Assembly: GCA_024330265.1 (NCBI GenBank)
Contig: JANDLT010000027.1
Coordinates: forward strand, 1 to 62,602
Origin: Pyrinomonadaceae bacterium MAG19_C2-C3
GTDB lineage: Bacteria; Acidobacteriota; Blastocatellia; Pyrinomonadales; Pyrinomonadaceae
Length of the DNA: 62,602 nt
Direction: 5' to 3'
The position numbers and the translations under genes were made by a program. Below are positions 17,433-25,899 of this stretch, one piece after another. The first letter of the stretch is position 1, and each line of letters begins with the position of its first letter. The notes under the pieces were generated by a model. The model did no database searches. It was not told the origin of the DNA and worked only from the letters and a program-made list of their open reading frames with translations.

Positions 17433-18776
17433 CTACTTTTCGCGTGGCGGTGCTTCGGAAGGTGACGTGTCGGGGTTATTGATGTCGTCTTCAAGGCGAG
17501 GATTACGTTTGCGCTCATCTTCAAGTCGCTTAAAGGTGACGAATTCGCGTTCGGCTTCCGCAGTTCGTTTGAGGCGTGTGAGCGCGATGAATTTTTGATA
17601 ATGGACTCCGGCGTTGTCCGGTCTAATCCTCGCTCCATGTTGGAGAATCGGCAGGGCTTCTTCGTAACGTCGCGTTTTTACGAGCAACCGACCGAGGTCG
17701 TAATAGGCATAAAAATGTTTGTCGCTTACGACGGTGGCGCGCCGTAGAATCCTCTCCGCCTCCATGAGGTCACCCTGTTCACCGACGATAAAACCGAGTT
17801 GGGCGAGCGCGTCCACGTTGTCGGGTTGAAGCGCGAGCGATTTACGGAAAGCGGTTTCGGCAACCTCATATAAAGCTTTGCCGCGCGCGGCGACACCGAG
17901 AAAATAAAAGGCTTCGGGCGTGTCGGGGAAGCGTTGTGTTGCCTGTTGAAAAACATCGAGTGCTTTGTCGTACTGCACGAGTTGCATATAAACGCCGCCG
18001 AGCCGGACGTAGTACACAAACTTCGTCCTATCGTTCGTTAATGCGCGTTCGTAAAATTCCGCCGCCCCCGCCAAACGCTGTTGCTTTCGCAGTTCTTCGC
18101 CAATCATGAAATCGGCATCGGCGTATTTCGGATTGATAGCAAGCGCGCGCTGCCAGAGTTCAACCGCCTCCTCTATGTCGTTTTTAGAGGAGGCGACGAC
18201 TCCGAGTTGATACAAAATCGCGGGACTGTTCGGACTCAATTTGTCGGCTTGTTCAAGCAGCGGCGCGGCGCGTGTGTAGTCGCCGCGTTCGGCGTACAGC
18301 AAACCGAGATTGAAAATCGCGGGCGGATGATTAGGGGCGGCTAACAGAACTTTCTCGAAAAATTCGATTGCCTGCCCCTGACGATTCGTGCGTGCCAGCA
18401 ACACACCGAGATTGGCAAGCGTCGGGATGCTCTTCGGATTTAGTCGCAGTGCTTGACGGTACGCGCTCTCCGCCCTTTGAGCGTCTCCGCGTTGGTCTAA
18501 AATTACGCCGAGAAGATTGTGGGCGTCCGCGCTTTGCGGGGCGATTTTAACCGCGCGACGCACAAGCGGTTCAGCTTCGTCGGCTTTGCCCGATTGCAAT
18601 AGCGTTGCCGCTTCGCGCAAAACTATCCCTGCGTCAGTCTGCCGCGCTTCGTTCCGATTACCCGTTTTCTGTTTAACGGTTGCCGCTACGAAATCGGAAG
18701 GTAAGACGGAAAGGCAAAATGTCAGGCTCAAGCCGATGCAAGAAATACAGTTATACTTTGCGAACTTTAATTCCAT
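17433..18776 (-). CDS. Secreted TPR-repeat protein
   Basis: A 447-residue protein with a hydrophobic N-terminal segment (about residues 10-32, ISCIGLSLTFCLSVLPSDF) that suggests export. It is then built almost wholly of about eleven tetratricopeptide repeats between residues 50 and 410, with typical A..LG......GD...A......AL.L.P spacing (for example AHNLLGVILDQRGDAQRAES). The tail is acidic and disordered (LEDDINNPDTSPSEAPPREK). TPR arrays are protein-binding scaffolds. Such proteins are common next to glycan loci in Acidobacteriota but have no settled role there. It is encoded opposite to, and divergent from, the GH144 gene. Confidence 0.85.
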   Translation of the reverse strand: MELKFAKYNCISCIGLSLTFCLSVLPSDFVAATVKQKTGNRNEARQTDAGIVLREAATLLQSGKADEAEPLVRRAVKIAPQSADAHNLLGVILDQRGDAQRAESAYRQALRLNPKSIPTLANLGVLLARTNRQGQAIEFFEKVLLAAPNHPPAIFNLGLLYAERGDYTRAAPLLEQADKLSPNSPAILYQLGVVASSKNDIEEAVELWQRALAINPKYADADFMIGEELRKQQRLAGAAEFYERALTNDRTKFVYYVRLGGVYMQLVQYDKALDVFQQATQRFPDTPEAFYFLGVAARGKALYEVAETAFRKSLALQPDNVDALAQLGFIVGEQGDLMEAERILRRATVVSDKHFYAYYDLGRLLVKTRRYEEALPILQHGARIRPDNAGVHYQKFIALTRLKRTAEAEREFVTFKRLEDERKRNPRLEDDINNPDTSPSEAPPREK

Positions 18777-18811
18777 GTTTTGATGTTGAAGTTACGCCGA
18801 CTTAATATGCA

Positions 18812-20239
18812 ATGACCCGTTCTCATTATAAATATAAATCTCAATTTACAATTCGTTTTCCTTTTGAAACGTGGGGGCATTCACTCGCGCTTATCATCGT
18901 CTTTTTGTTTGCGCTGTCAACCGTTCCGGCGCGGGCGGCGAAGCCTTCGCCCGAAATTTCGTCAAAGGCTTCGACTCCTTACAAATTAACCGGACAAGAC
19001 CATGTTTTTCTCGAAGACCTTTCGCGCCGTTCGTTTCGGTTTTTCGCTGAACACAGCAACCCGCAAACGGGACTTGTCGCCGACCGCGCACATGCCGATG
19101 CGACGCCGTTTGTCGAAAGTGATAATCATTACAAAATTGCGAGCAGCGCGGCGACGGGCTTCGGGTTGAGCGCGTTCTGCATCGCCGCCCAACGCGGTTG
19201 GATTAGTCGGCGGGCGGCGCGTGAACGTGTTTTTACGACGCTCGATTTTTACGCGAACAAGTCACCACACGAGCGCGGTTGGTTTTATCATTTCGTAAAT
19301 TCGGAGACGGGCGAAAGACGTTGGCGGAGTGAGATTTCTTCGATTGATACGGCGTTGTTGCTTGGCGGAGTTTTAACCGCACGCGGCTACTTTCGTGATG
19401 ATAAAGAGATTGTAAATTTAGCGACGAAGATTTATGAGCGCGTGGATTTTCAGTGGATGTTAAATCTTCATCCCACGCAGTTGTCGCATGGTTGGTATCC
19501 CGAACGCGGATTTATTAAGAATCGTTGGGATGATTACAGCGAGCAGATGATGTTGATTTTAATGGCTGTCGGTTCACCGACTTTTCCGATTAAGCCAAGT
19601 GCGTGGCGGGGTTTCTCGCGCAAGCGAATCACATATGCCGGAATCAATTACATGCACGCGCACCCGCCGCTTTTCATACATCAATTCTCGCACGCCTTCG
19701 TTGATTTTCGCGGACGACGCGAGACGTGGTATCCGTTTGTTGATTACTTCGACAACTCCGTCAAAGCCACACACGCGCATCGTCAGGCGTGCATAGATTT
19801 AAGCGGTAGGTTTCCTTCCTTCAGTGAAAATATGTGGGGCATCACGGCATCGGACAGCGCACGCGGATATGTCGCGTGGGGAACGCCACCGCCGACGCCG
19901 ACCATTGACGGCTCAATCGTGCCGTGCGCGGCGGGGGGTTCGTTGATGTTCACGCCGGAGATTTCCCTTCCCGCGTTAAAAGAGATGCGCGCCCGGTACG
20001 GGAATAAAATCTATGGGCGTTATGGTTTCGTTGACGCTTTCAATCCGTTGACGAACTGGGTCAACCCTGACGTGATAGGCATTGATGTCGGGATAACTTT
20101 AATCAGCGCGGAGAACTTGCGGACGGGTCTGGTGTGGCGCGAGTTTATGCGAAACAAAGAAATCACGCGGGCGATGGATGCGGTCGGGCTGAAGCAAAGT
20201 GGAAAGTCGAAAGTCGAAAGTCGAAAGTTTAGGAAGTAA
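18812..20239 (+). CDS. GH144-type glucanase (glycoamylase-like domain)
   Basis: An exported enzyme with a signal peptide ending near VPARAA and a glycoamylase-like (alpha/alpha)6 domain over most of its 475 residues. Marker segments are FFAEHSNPQTGLVADR, SSAATGFGLSAFCIAAQRGW, RWRSEISSIDTALLLGG, HQFSHAFVDFRGRR and YGFVDAFNPLTNWVNPDVIG, all typical of PF10091. Characterised members of this fold (GH144) are endo-beta-1,2-glucanases that release sophorose-type oligosaccharides; that specificity is inferred by family only. It is separated from the GH3 gene by only 6 bp, so they form an operon. The last 12 residues (SGKSKVESRKFRK) are encoded by a heptamer repeat and are probably not part of the fold. 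Confidence 0.88.
   Translation: MTRSHYKYKSQFTIRFPFETWGHSLALIIVFLFALSTVPARAAKPSPEISSKASTPYKLTGQDHVFLEDLSRRSFRFFAEHSNPQTGLVADRAHADATPFVESDNHYKIASSAATGFGLSAFCIAAQRGWISRRAARERVFTTLDFYANKSPHERGWFYHFVNSETGERRWRSEISSIDTALLLGGVLTARGYFRDDKEIVNLATKIYERVDFQWMLNLHPTQLSHGWYPERGFIKNRWDDYSEQMMLILMAVGSPTFPIKPSAWRGFSRKRITYAGINYMHAHPPLFIHQFSHAFVDFRGRRETWYPFVDYFDNSVKATHAHRQACIDLSGRFPSFSENMWGITASDSARGYVAWGTPPPTPTIDGSIVPCAAGGSLMFTPEISLPALKEMRARYGNKIYGRYGFVDAFNPLTNWVNPDVIGIDVGITLISAENLRTGLVWREFMRNKEITRAMDAVGLKQSGKSKVESRKFRK
20199..20231. repeat. Heptamer array (CGAAAGT)n in gene 3' end
   Basis: Three to four units of the 7-base word GTCGAAA (equal to CGAAAGT in another phase) run in frame to the end of the GH144 gene. 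The LacI gene of the same locus ends in the same heptamer type. Confidence 0.7.
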
Positions 20240-20245
20240 ATTGTT

Positions 20246-22639
20246 ATGCGACTTAATACAACTGTTGGGGATGCGGTTTTGATGTTGAAGTTGAAATCGT
20301 TTTTATGTTTGGCGTTGTTGGGGACGGTGTTCGGTGACTCGTTCGCGTTCGCACAGGTGCGCGCGACGCCGAATCCCACGCAAGTTTCGGTTCGTGATGA
20401 CGCGGCAGTTGAGCGGCGCATCGGTGACTTATTAAGCCGCATGACGCTTGCCGAAAAGTTGGGACAGCTTCAACAGTTGGACGGCGAAGCGAACGGGAAA
20501 TATCGTCCCGAACACCCCGACATGATTCGCAAAGGCTTGTTGGGTTCGACGCTCAACGTGCGCGGCGCAAAGCAAGTCAACGAACTTCAACGCATTGCGA
20601 TGAACGAATCGAGAATGAAAATTCCGATGCTGTTCGCATTCGATGTGATTCATGGCTACCGCACGATTTTCCCCGTGCCGCTCGGTGAAACCGCGAGTTG
20701 GGACGCACAAGCCGCCGAAGAATCGGCGCGCATCGCGGCGCGTGAAGCGTCTGCGACGGGTGTGCGGTGGACGTTCGCCCCGATGGTTGATGTCGCGCGT
20801 GATGCGCGTTGGGGGCGCATCGTCGAAGGGGCGGGCGAAGACCCGTATCTTAGTTCAATCATGGCACGCGCCCGCGTGCTTGGCTTTCAAGGCACGGACT
20901 ACTCACAACCCGATAGAGTCGTCGCGTGCGCCAAGCACTGGGTCGCTTACGGGGCGGCGGAAGGCGGGCGCGATTACAACACGACGGACATGAGCGAACA
21001 CGCATTGCGTGAGATTTATTTTCCGCCTTTTAAGGCAGCCCTCGATGCCGGAGTCGGAACGTTTATGAGCGCGTTCAACGACTTAAACGGCGTGCCGACA
21101 AGCGCGAATCGTTTTACTCTGACCGACGTTTTGCGCGGTGAATGGAAGTTCGACGGCGTGGTCGTGAGCGATTATGAATCGGTGAAGGAAGTTATCAATC
21201 ACGGCTTCGCTGCCGACGGTGCGGACGCGGCGCGACTCGCTTTGAACGCGGGCGTTGATATGGAAATGGTTTCCCGTCTCTACAATCAACATGCGGCGCA
21301 GTTGATGAAGGAAAACAAGTTGACGCAAAGCACGATTGATGAAGCCGTGCGGCGTGTGCTTCGCATCAAGCTTCGTTTAGGTTTGTTTGAAAACCCTTAC
21401 GTTGACGAAGCCCGCGAAGCGAGGGAGATTCTTAACGCCGAACACAGAGCCGCCGCGCGGCGCATCGCGGCGCGTTCGATGGTGTTATTGAAAAACGAAA
21501 ACAATCTTCTACCCGCATCGAAAACGGTGAACTCAATCGCGGTCGTCGGGGCGTTGGCTGATGACCCGAAAGCCCCTTTGGGTTCGTGGACGGGCGACGG
21601 GCGCGCCGAAGATACAGTCACTTTACTCGAAGGCATTAAAGCGAAAGTCTCCGCTTCGACGAAAGTAACTTTTGCGAAAGGCGTCAGTATCAACGTGCGC
21701 GGTGCTTCGGGAAACTACGACGACGCGCCCGTCAATGAATCCAACGCGGGCGGCACGAACGTCGCGCAGGCAACCGCCGCATCCGCCGCTAGAAGTGCGA
21801 GCGCACCCGTTTCCGCGACGGCGTTTGATGAAGCCGTGAGTGCGGCGCGTGCATCGGATTTAACGATTATCGCGGTCGGTGAAACCGCAGAGATGTCGGG
21901 CGAAGCCGCATCGCGCACGACGCTCGATTTACCCGGCAGACAACTCGAACTCGTACAAGCGATTCATGCGACGGGCAAGCCTTACGTCGTCGTGTTGATG
22001 AACGGTCGCCCGCTCGCAATAAATTGGATGGCGGAAAATTCAAGCGCGATTCTTGAAACATGGTTCGCCGGAACGGAAGCCGGAAACGCGATTGCCGATG
22101 TGCTGTTCGGCGATGTCAATCCTTCGGGGAAACTCCCCGTCACTTTCCCACGCGCTGCCGGACAATCTCCGATGTACTACAACCACAAAGCGACGGGTCG
22201 TCCGCCGACAACCGGAAAATACACGTCGAAGTATCTCGATGTTCCGGTCACGCCGCTCTACCCGTTCGGGCATGGTTTGAGTTACACGAAATTCGCTTTA
22301 TCGAATTTGCGTTTAAGTCGAACCCGCATCAAGCCCGATGGACGGGTCAACGTCATCCTTGATGTCGCCAACACCGGCACACGCGCCGGAGACGAAATCG
22401 TGCAACTCTACATACGCGATTTGGTGGGAAGCCTGACCAGACCCGTGCGCGAATTGAAAGCCTTTGAACGCATCACACTTCAACCCGGCGAAAAGAGACA
22501 AGTTTCTTTCACACTCACTCCCGCCGAACTCGGATTCATCAACCGTCAAAACCGCTTCGTTGTCGAGCCGGGAGCGTTCAAAATCTTCGCCGGAACAAGT
22601 TCGGTCGGCGGCTTGGAAATTGATTTGACCGTCGAATAG
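20246..22639 (+). CDS. GH3 beta-glucosidase (BglX-like)
   Basis: An exported or periplasmic beta-glycosidase of 797 residues. It has a signal peptide ending at SFAFAQ, the GH3 N-terminal barrel (about 50-390) with MTLAEKLGQLQQ, CAKHWVAYG and the nucleophile segment VVVSDYES (Asp), the alpha/beta sandwich (about 405-670) with SMVLLKNENNLLP and VGETAEMSGEAASR, and a C-terminal fibronectin-III-like domain (about 700-795). This is the BglX architecture. It probably splits the oligosaccharides made by the GH144 enzyme 6 bp upstream into glucose; beta-1,2-linkage preference is inferred from context. The ATG at 20246 gives a 12-residue lead; the ATG at 20282 directly before the signal peptide is an alternative start. 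Confidence 0.94.
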   Translation: MRLNTTVGDAVLMLKLKSFLCLALLGTVFGDSFAFAQVRATPNPTQVSVRDDAAVERRIGDLLSRMTLAEKLGQLQQLDGEANGKYRPEHPDMIRKGLLGSTLNVRGAKQVNELQRIAMNESRMKIPMLFAFDVIHGYRTIFPVPLGETASWDAQAAEESARIAAREASATGVRWTFAPMVDVARDARWGRIVEGAGEDPYLSSIMARARVLGFQGTDYSQPDRVVACAKHWVAYGAAEGGRDYNTTDMSEHALREIYFPPFKAALDAGVGTFMSAFNDLNGVPTSANRFTLTDVLRGEWKFDGVVVSDYESVKEVINHGFAADGADAARLALNAGVDMEMVSRLYNQHAAQLMKENKLTQSTIDEAVRRVLRIKLRLGLFENPYVDEAREAREILNAEHRAAARRIAARSMVLLKNENNLLPASKTVNSIAVVGALADDPKAPLGSWTGDGRAEDTVTLLEGIKAKVSASTKVTFAKGVSINVRGASGNYDDAPVNESNAGGTNVAQATAASAARSASAPVSATAFDEAVSAARASDLTIIAVGETAEMSGEAASRTTLDLPGRQLELVQAIHATGKPYVVVLMNGRPLAINWMAENSSAILETWFAGTEAGNAIADVLFGDVNPSGKLPVTFPRAAGQSPMYYNHKATGRPPTTGKYTSKYLDVPVTPLYPFGHGLSYTKFALSNLRLSRTRIKPDGRVNVILDVANTGTRAGDEIVQLYIRDLVGSLTRPVRELKAFERITLQPGEKRQVSFTLTPAELGFINRQNRFVVEPGAFKIFAGTSSVGGLEIDLTVE

Positions 22640-22707
22640 TTTTGTCTCCGTCCGCAGCCTCGAAGCGCAACCTAACATCCGTCTCTAACGTACAAGTCAA
22701 GAAGTCT

Positions 22708-22926
22708 TTAGAGCATATCTGAGAAGTCCGTGAAAGCCCCAACGGGGCGAGATTCGATAGCCCGGCGCATCGCGCCGGGTCAGAGGTCAGTCGGCGATTC
22801 AGCCCTGAAAGGGCGGCATAACTATTTCGCCCTTTCAGGGCTTGGCAATGATTATGTATGCGATACCTGTGGCGTTGCCACAGGCTATCGAATCTCGCCC
22901 CGTTAGGGCTTTTCAGATACCTCTTA
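22708..22926. repeat. Terminal-inverted-repeat element, family B copy 2
   Basis: Its ends are inverted copies: TTAGAGCATATCTGAGAAGT at the left and a matching complement ending at TTTCAGATACCTCTTA. Both arms contain GGGGCGAGATTCGATAGCC. Internal palindromes are CCCGGCGCATCGCGCCGGG, GCCCTGAAAGGGC and CCTGTGGCGTTGCCACAGG. The arms match those of 10594-10834 while the inner hairpins differ. The rest of the gap from 22640 to 23014 holds nothing recognisable. Confidence 0.75.
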
Positions 22927-23014
22927 GAATTTAAGATTTGAAATCTCCAACTCGAAACCTTAGAGTTCGGGAACTTCCGATTTTGAAACCATTCCCTTAA
23001 CGTCTTAACCTGTT

Positions 23015-25612
23015 ATGAGATTCATCGAACATCTGACCGCCCGCGCTTCGCTCATCCAACGCATCGTCTTCTGGCTTGCGCCGCTTGCCTGTCTCTTGGG
23101 CATCTGGTTCACATTGCGCCACGACCCGAACACGAAGATTGACCTGCGTCTTGACCGCAGCGCGGCGATTGAGCGGGCGCGCGAATACGCGGCGGGGCGC
23201 GGCGTTGATGTTTCGACGTGGACGAGCGGGTGTCGAGCCGAAGCGAATAATGACCGTTATTCGTATTTCCGAATCCATGAAAACGCGGATACCGGCGTGC
23301 TTCGTCGTCTCACCCCCGAAGTTTTTATCAATGTGATGTTCGCCAATTACGAGACGGGCGAAGTCTTCGCGGTCACACTCGCCCCCGACGGCGCGCCCGT
23401 CGGTTTCAGGCATAACCTGTCAGACGCGAACTCTCAAACAGCGGGCGGTGCTGTCACATTCAATGTGGATGAATTGACGCACGCCGTCGCACCTTCTGCC
23501 ACTTTGGAAGTTTCACGCGCGGCGGCTGATGCCGAACTGACCCGTATCGCGGGGGAGTACGGCATACCGCTTAATTCTTTTTCCACTCCCGTCTTAAAGG
23601 AAACACGCACACCGAAGATTGATGAAGTGACACGTCATTTCACATACCGCCTGAACCTACCGGAAAGTTCTGAAGTCGAAGTCAATCAACTTATCTCCGT
23701 TGTCGGAAATAAAATTATTCAGAGCAAGGCGACGACGAAAGTTGATAAGGCTTATGCGAAAGCAAACTTCCTCAACCATCAGATTCTCAATACCATCGCC
23801 CTTTCGTTCTACGGTGTACTGCTCGCCGTGCTGGTGATTTACGGGCTGTATCGTTACCTGCAATTAACGCGGCAAAAAGAAGTTCCGCACGCCCGCAGTC
23901 TGCTTATCGCGGCGGTGGTTGGATTGATATTTTTCCTCATCGCCATGCAAACCGACTTCGTTATTATCGCTCCCGGCACACCGTCACGCATCGCTTTCTG
24001 GATGACGTTGGTTCTCGGCGGCGGCTTTGTGACGCTGTTTATGGGCTTGGGCATCGGCATCGTGTTCGGGGCGGGCGAAGGAACTGTGCGCGAAGCGTAT
24101 CCGGGAAAGCTGACCTCCTTTGACGCTTTACTTACCGGACGTATCTTTTCGCGCAACGTCGCCCGCTCGGTTCTCGTCGGAGTAGCCTTAGGCAGCTGGT
24201 TAGTGTTGTTGCAAAGCTTGCCGACCTTATTCTGGCTCGGACGCGCGGACGGTGGACTGGGTTTAGCGTCGAATCTGTTCGAGATTTTCTACGGACGCTT
24301 GACGCCGTTGCTACCGCTTCTCAATCCGCCGCTTCATAGCGTGATGGTTGTCATATCCGGTCTGCTGTTGCCGCTCGCGTTGTTTCATCGCCGGATACGC
24401 GCCGACCGTCGTTACTTCGCGGTGCTTATCCTCTTGTGCATCGTCGCCAACTTCGGAACTGTTCAGACACAGCCGATGCCGTTTCTCGCGTTAGTTATGC
24501 AGTCAACCGCTCTCGCGCTCGTGCTGCTGGCGAGTTTCTTTTTCTACGATTTACTGACCGCGATTGTTGCCGCCGGAGTTCCCGCGCTCGTGACGTTCGT
24601 GACGTATCTCGCGGTTCAACCGTCAACCTCATTGCGGCAAGCGGCTTGGGTCTCCGTCGGTATCGTCATCGTCATCTTGCTAATCGAAATCTATCTCATG
24701 GCGCGCGGGCGCACTTACACGGAAGACGATGTGCGCCCGCTTTACGCGCGCCACTTAGCGGAGCGCGTGCGTATGCAATCGGAAGTTTCCGCCGCCCGCG
24801 AAGCACAGGTGAGACTGATGCCCGCCGTCTTGCCGCAGTTGGCGAACTTGAGCATCGCGGCGGAATGTCGTCCGGCGCGCACCGTCGGCGGCGACTTTTT
24901 CGATGTCTTTTCGCTTGATGAAAAACGCATCGGCGTCTTTGTCGCGGAAGGCGGCGAACGCGGTTTGGAAGCCGCTTTGACTATCGCATTTGCGAAAGGA
25001 TTTTTGATGCCGCGTTTGCAGAGCGGTGACACGCCGGGTGAAATCGTATGCAGTTTGCAAACCCGACTCTCGCCGTTGCTTGACCTCAATCAGAGCGCGC
25101 TCGGTTTGACATTCGCCGTCTTCGACACGGGCGCAGGGACGTTCACTTACGCGCGCACCGGAGACTATCCGCGCGTCGTTATCCGACGCACGAACGGCGA
25201 CATTATCAGCGGCGACACGGAGCGAATCTGGAATCTCGATACCGCATCACCCGACTCATCATCCGACTGTTCGATTCGTGAAGCGCAGTTCACTTTTGAA
25301 GCGGGCGACGCGGCGGTTATCATCACCGACGGCATCGCCAAAACTCTCACGACCGATGCCGGACTTGCTAAACTTGCGACCGACATCACGCGCCTTGACC
25401 GCAAGAGCAACGGCAAACAACTCACGGTATCGGGTGCGAATTTGCCCGCGCAAGACCTTTCATTGAAACCCGTCGCACGCGACGACATTCCTCTGCGCCA
25501 CGCCCTCGCCGCCGCTTTGAAAGTTCAGGCAAAGCGCGCCCGCAAGCTTGGTATCGAAGACGATTTGACGGCAGTGGTATTACGTTATGATTTTGCTTCC
25601 CTACCCGCTTAA
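23015..25612 (+). CDS. Membrane SpoIIE/PP2C-like protein, probable pseudophosphatase
   Basis: An 865-residue membrane protein. TM1 (about 14-32) is followed by an extracytoplasmic domain (to about 245), then seven or so TM helices (about 250-560), and a cytoplasmic PPM/SpoIIE domain (about 585-865). The domain keeps the RPARTVGGDFFDVFSL strand, but the usual VADVSGKG metal/active-site loop reads VAEGGERG (about residues 642-650), losing the metal-binding Asp. The late TDGI element is present (IITDGIAKT). It is therefore probably catalytically dead, or nearly so, and could act as a decoy or regulator. The next gene is its paralogue with intact motifs. It begins the signalling cluster and lies just after a repeat element. 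Confidence 0.85.
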   Translation: MRFIEHLTARASLIQRIVFWLAPLACLLGIWFTLRHDPNTKIDLRLDRSAAIERAREYAAGRGVDVSTWTSGCRAEANNDRYSYFRIHENADTGVLRRLTPEVFINVMFANYETGEVFAVTLAPDGAPVGFRHNLSDANSQTAGGAVTFNVDELTHAVAPSATLEVSRAAADAELTRIAGEYGIPLNSFSTPVLKETRTPKIDEVTRHFTYRLNLPESSEVEVNQLISVVGNKIIQSKATTKVDKAYAKANFLNHQILNTIALSFYGVLLAVLVIYGLYRYLQLTRQKEVPHARSLLIAAVVGLIFFLIAMQTDFVIIAPGTPSRIAFWMTLVLGGGFVTLFMGLGIGIVFGAGEGTVREAYPGKLTSFDALLTGRIFSRNVARSVLVGVALGSWLVLLQSLPTLFWLGRADGGLGLASNLFEIFYGRLTPLLPLLNPPLHSVMVVISGLLLPLALFHRRIRADRRYFAVLILLCIVANFGTVQTQPMPFLALVMQSTALALVLLASFFFYDLLTAIVAAGVPALVTFVTYLAVQPSTSLRQAAWVSVGIVIVILLIEIYLMARGRTYTEDDVRPLYARHLAERVRMQSEVSAAREAQVRLMPAVLPQLANLSIAAECRPARTVGGDFFDVFSLDEKRIGVFVAEGGERGLEAALTIAFAKGFLMPRLQSGDTPGEIVCSLQTRLSPLLDLNQSALGLTFAVFDTGAGTFTYARTGDYPRVVIRRTNGDIISGDTERIWNLDTASPDSSSDCSIREAQFTFEAGDAAVIITDGIAKTLTTDAGLAKLATDITRLDRKSNGKQLTVSGANLPAQDLSLKPVARDDIPLRHALAAALKVQAKRARKLGIEDDLTAVVLRYDFASLPA

Positions 25613-25667
25613 ACTTGCTTCCCTTGTGCTTCTCGACTTTGAAGATTACTTTGAAGGTTATTATGAA

Positions 25668-25872
25668 CTCACCTTATGCGGTAATGAAGTTTTGCGGCTC
25701 TGCCGCCTGATGTGCGGTGGGGCTTCGCCTCACCGTGAACATGTAAAAAGTCTTCGAGGCTATGCCTCGTAATGCAGGCGGCGGAGCCGCGCGACTTTCT
25801 TCGAGACGAAGCGGAAAGGCACAGCCTTTCCACACATCGGGCGGCACAGCCGCTTCATTGCGTAAGATGAGT
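25668..25872. repeat. Terminal-inverted-repeat element, family A copy 1
   Basis: About 205 bp with inverted ends: CTCACCTTATGCGGTAATGA then TGCGGCTCTGCCGCCTGATG at the left, and their complements at 25831-25872. Inner hairpins include GAGGCTATGCCTC and GGAAAGGCACAGCCTTTCC. Its right end enters the open frame of the next gene and gives that frame a false 5' extension (25762-25866). Other copies lie near 39053, 40278 and 44666. Confidence 0.8.
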
Positions 25873-25899
25873 TATGAAGATTGCCGTTTGAATGACACG

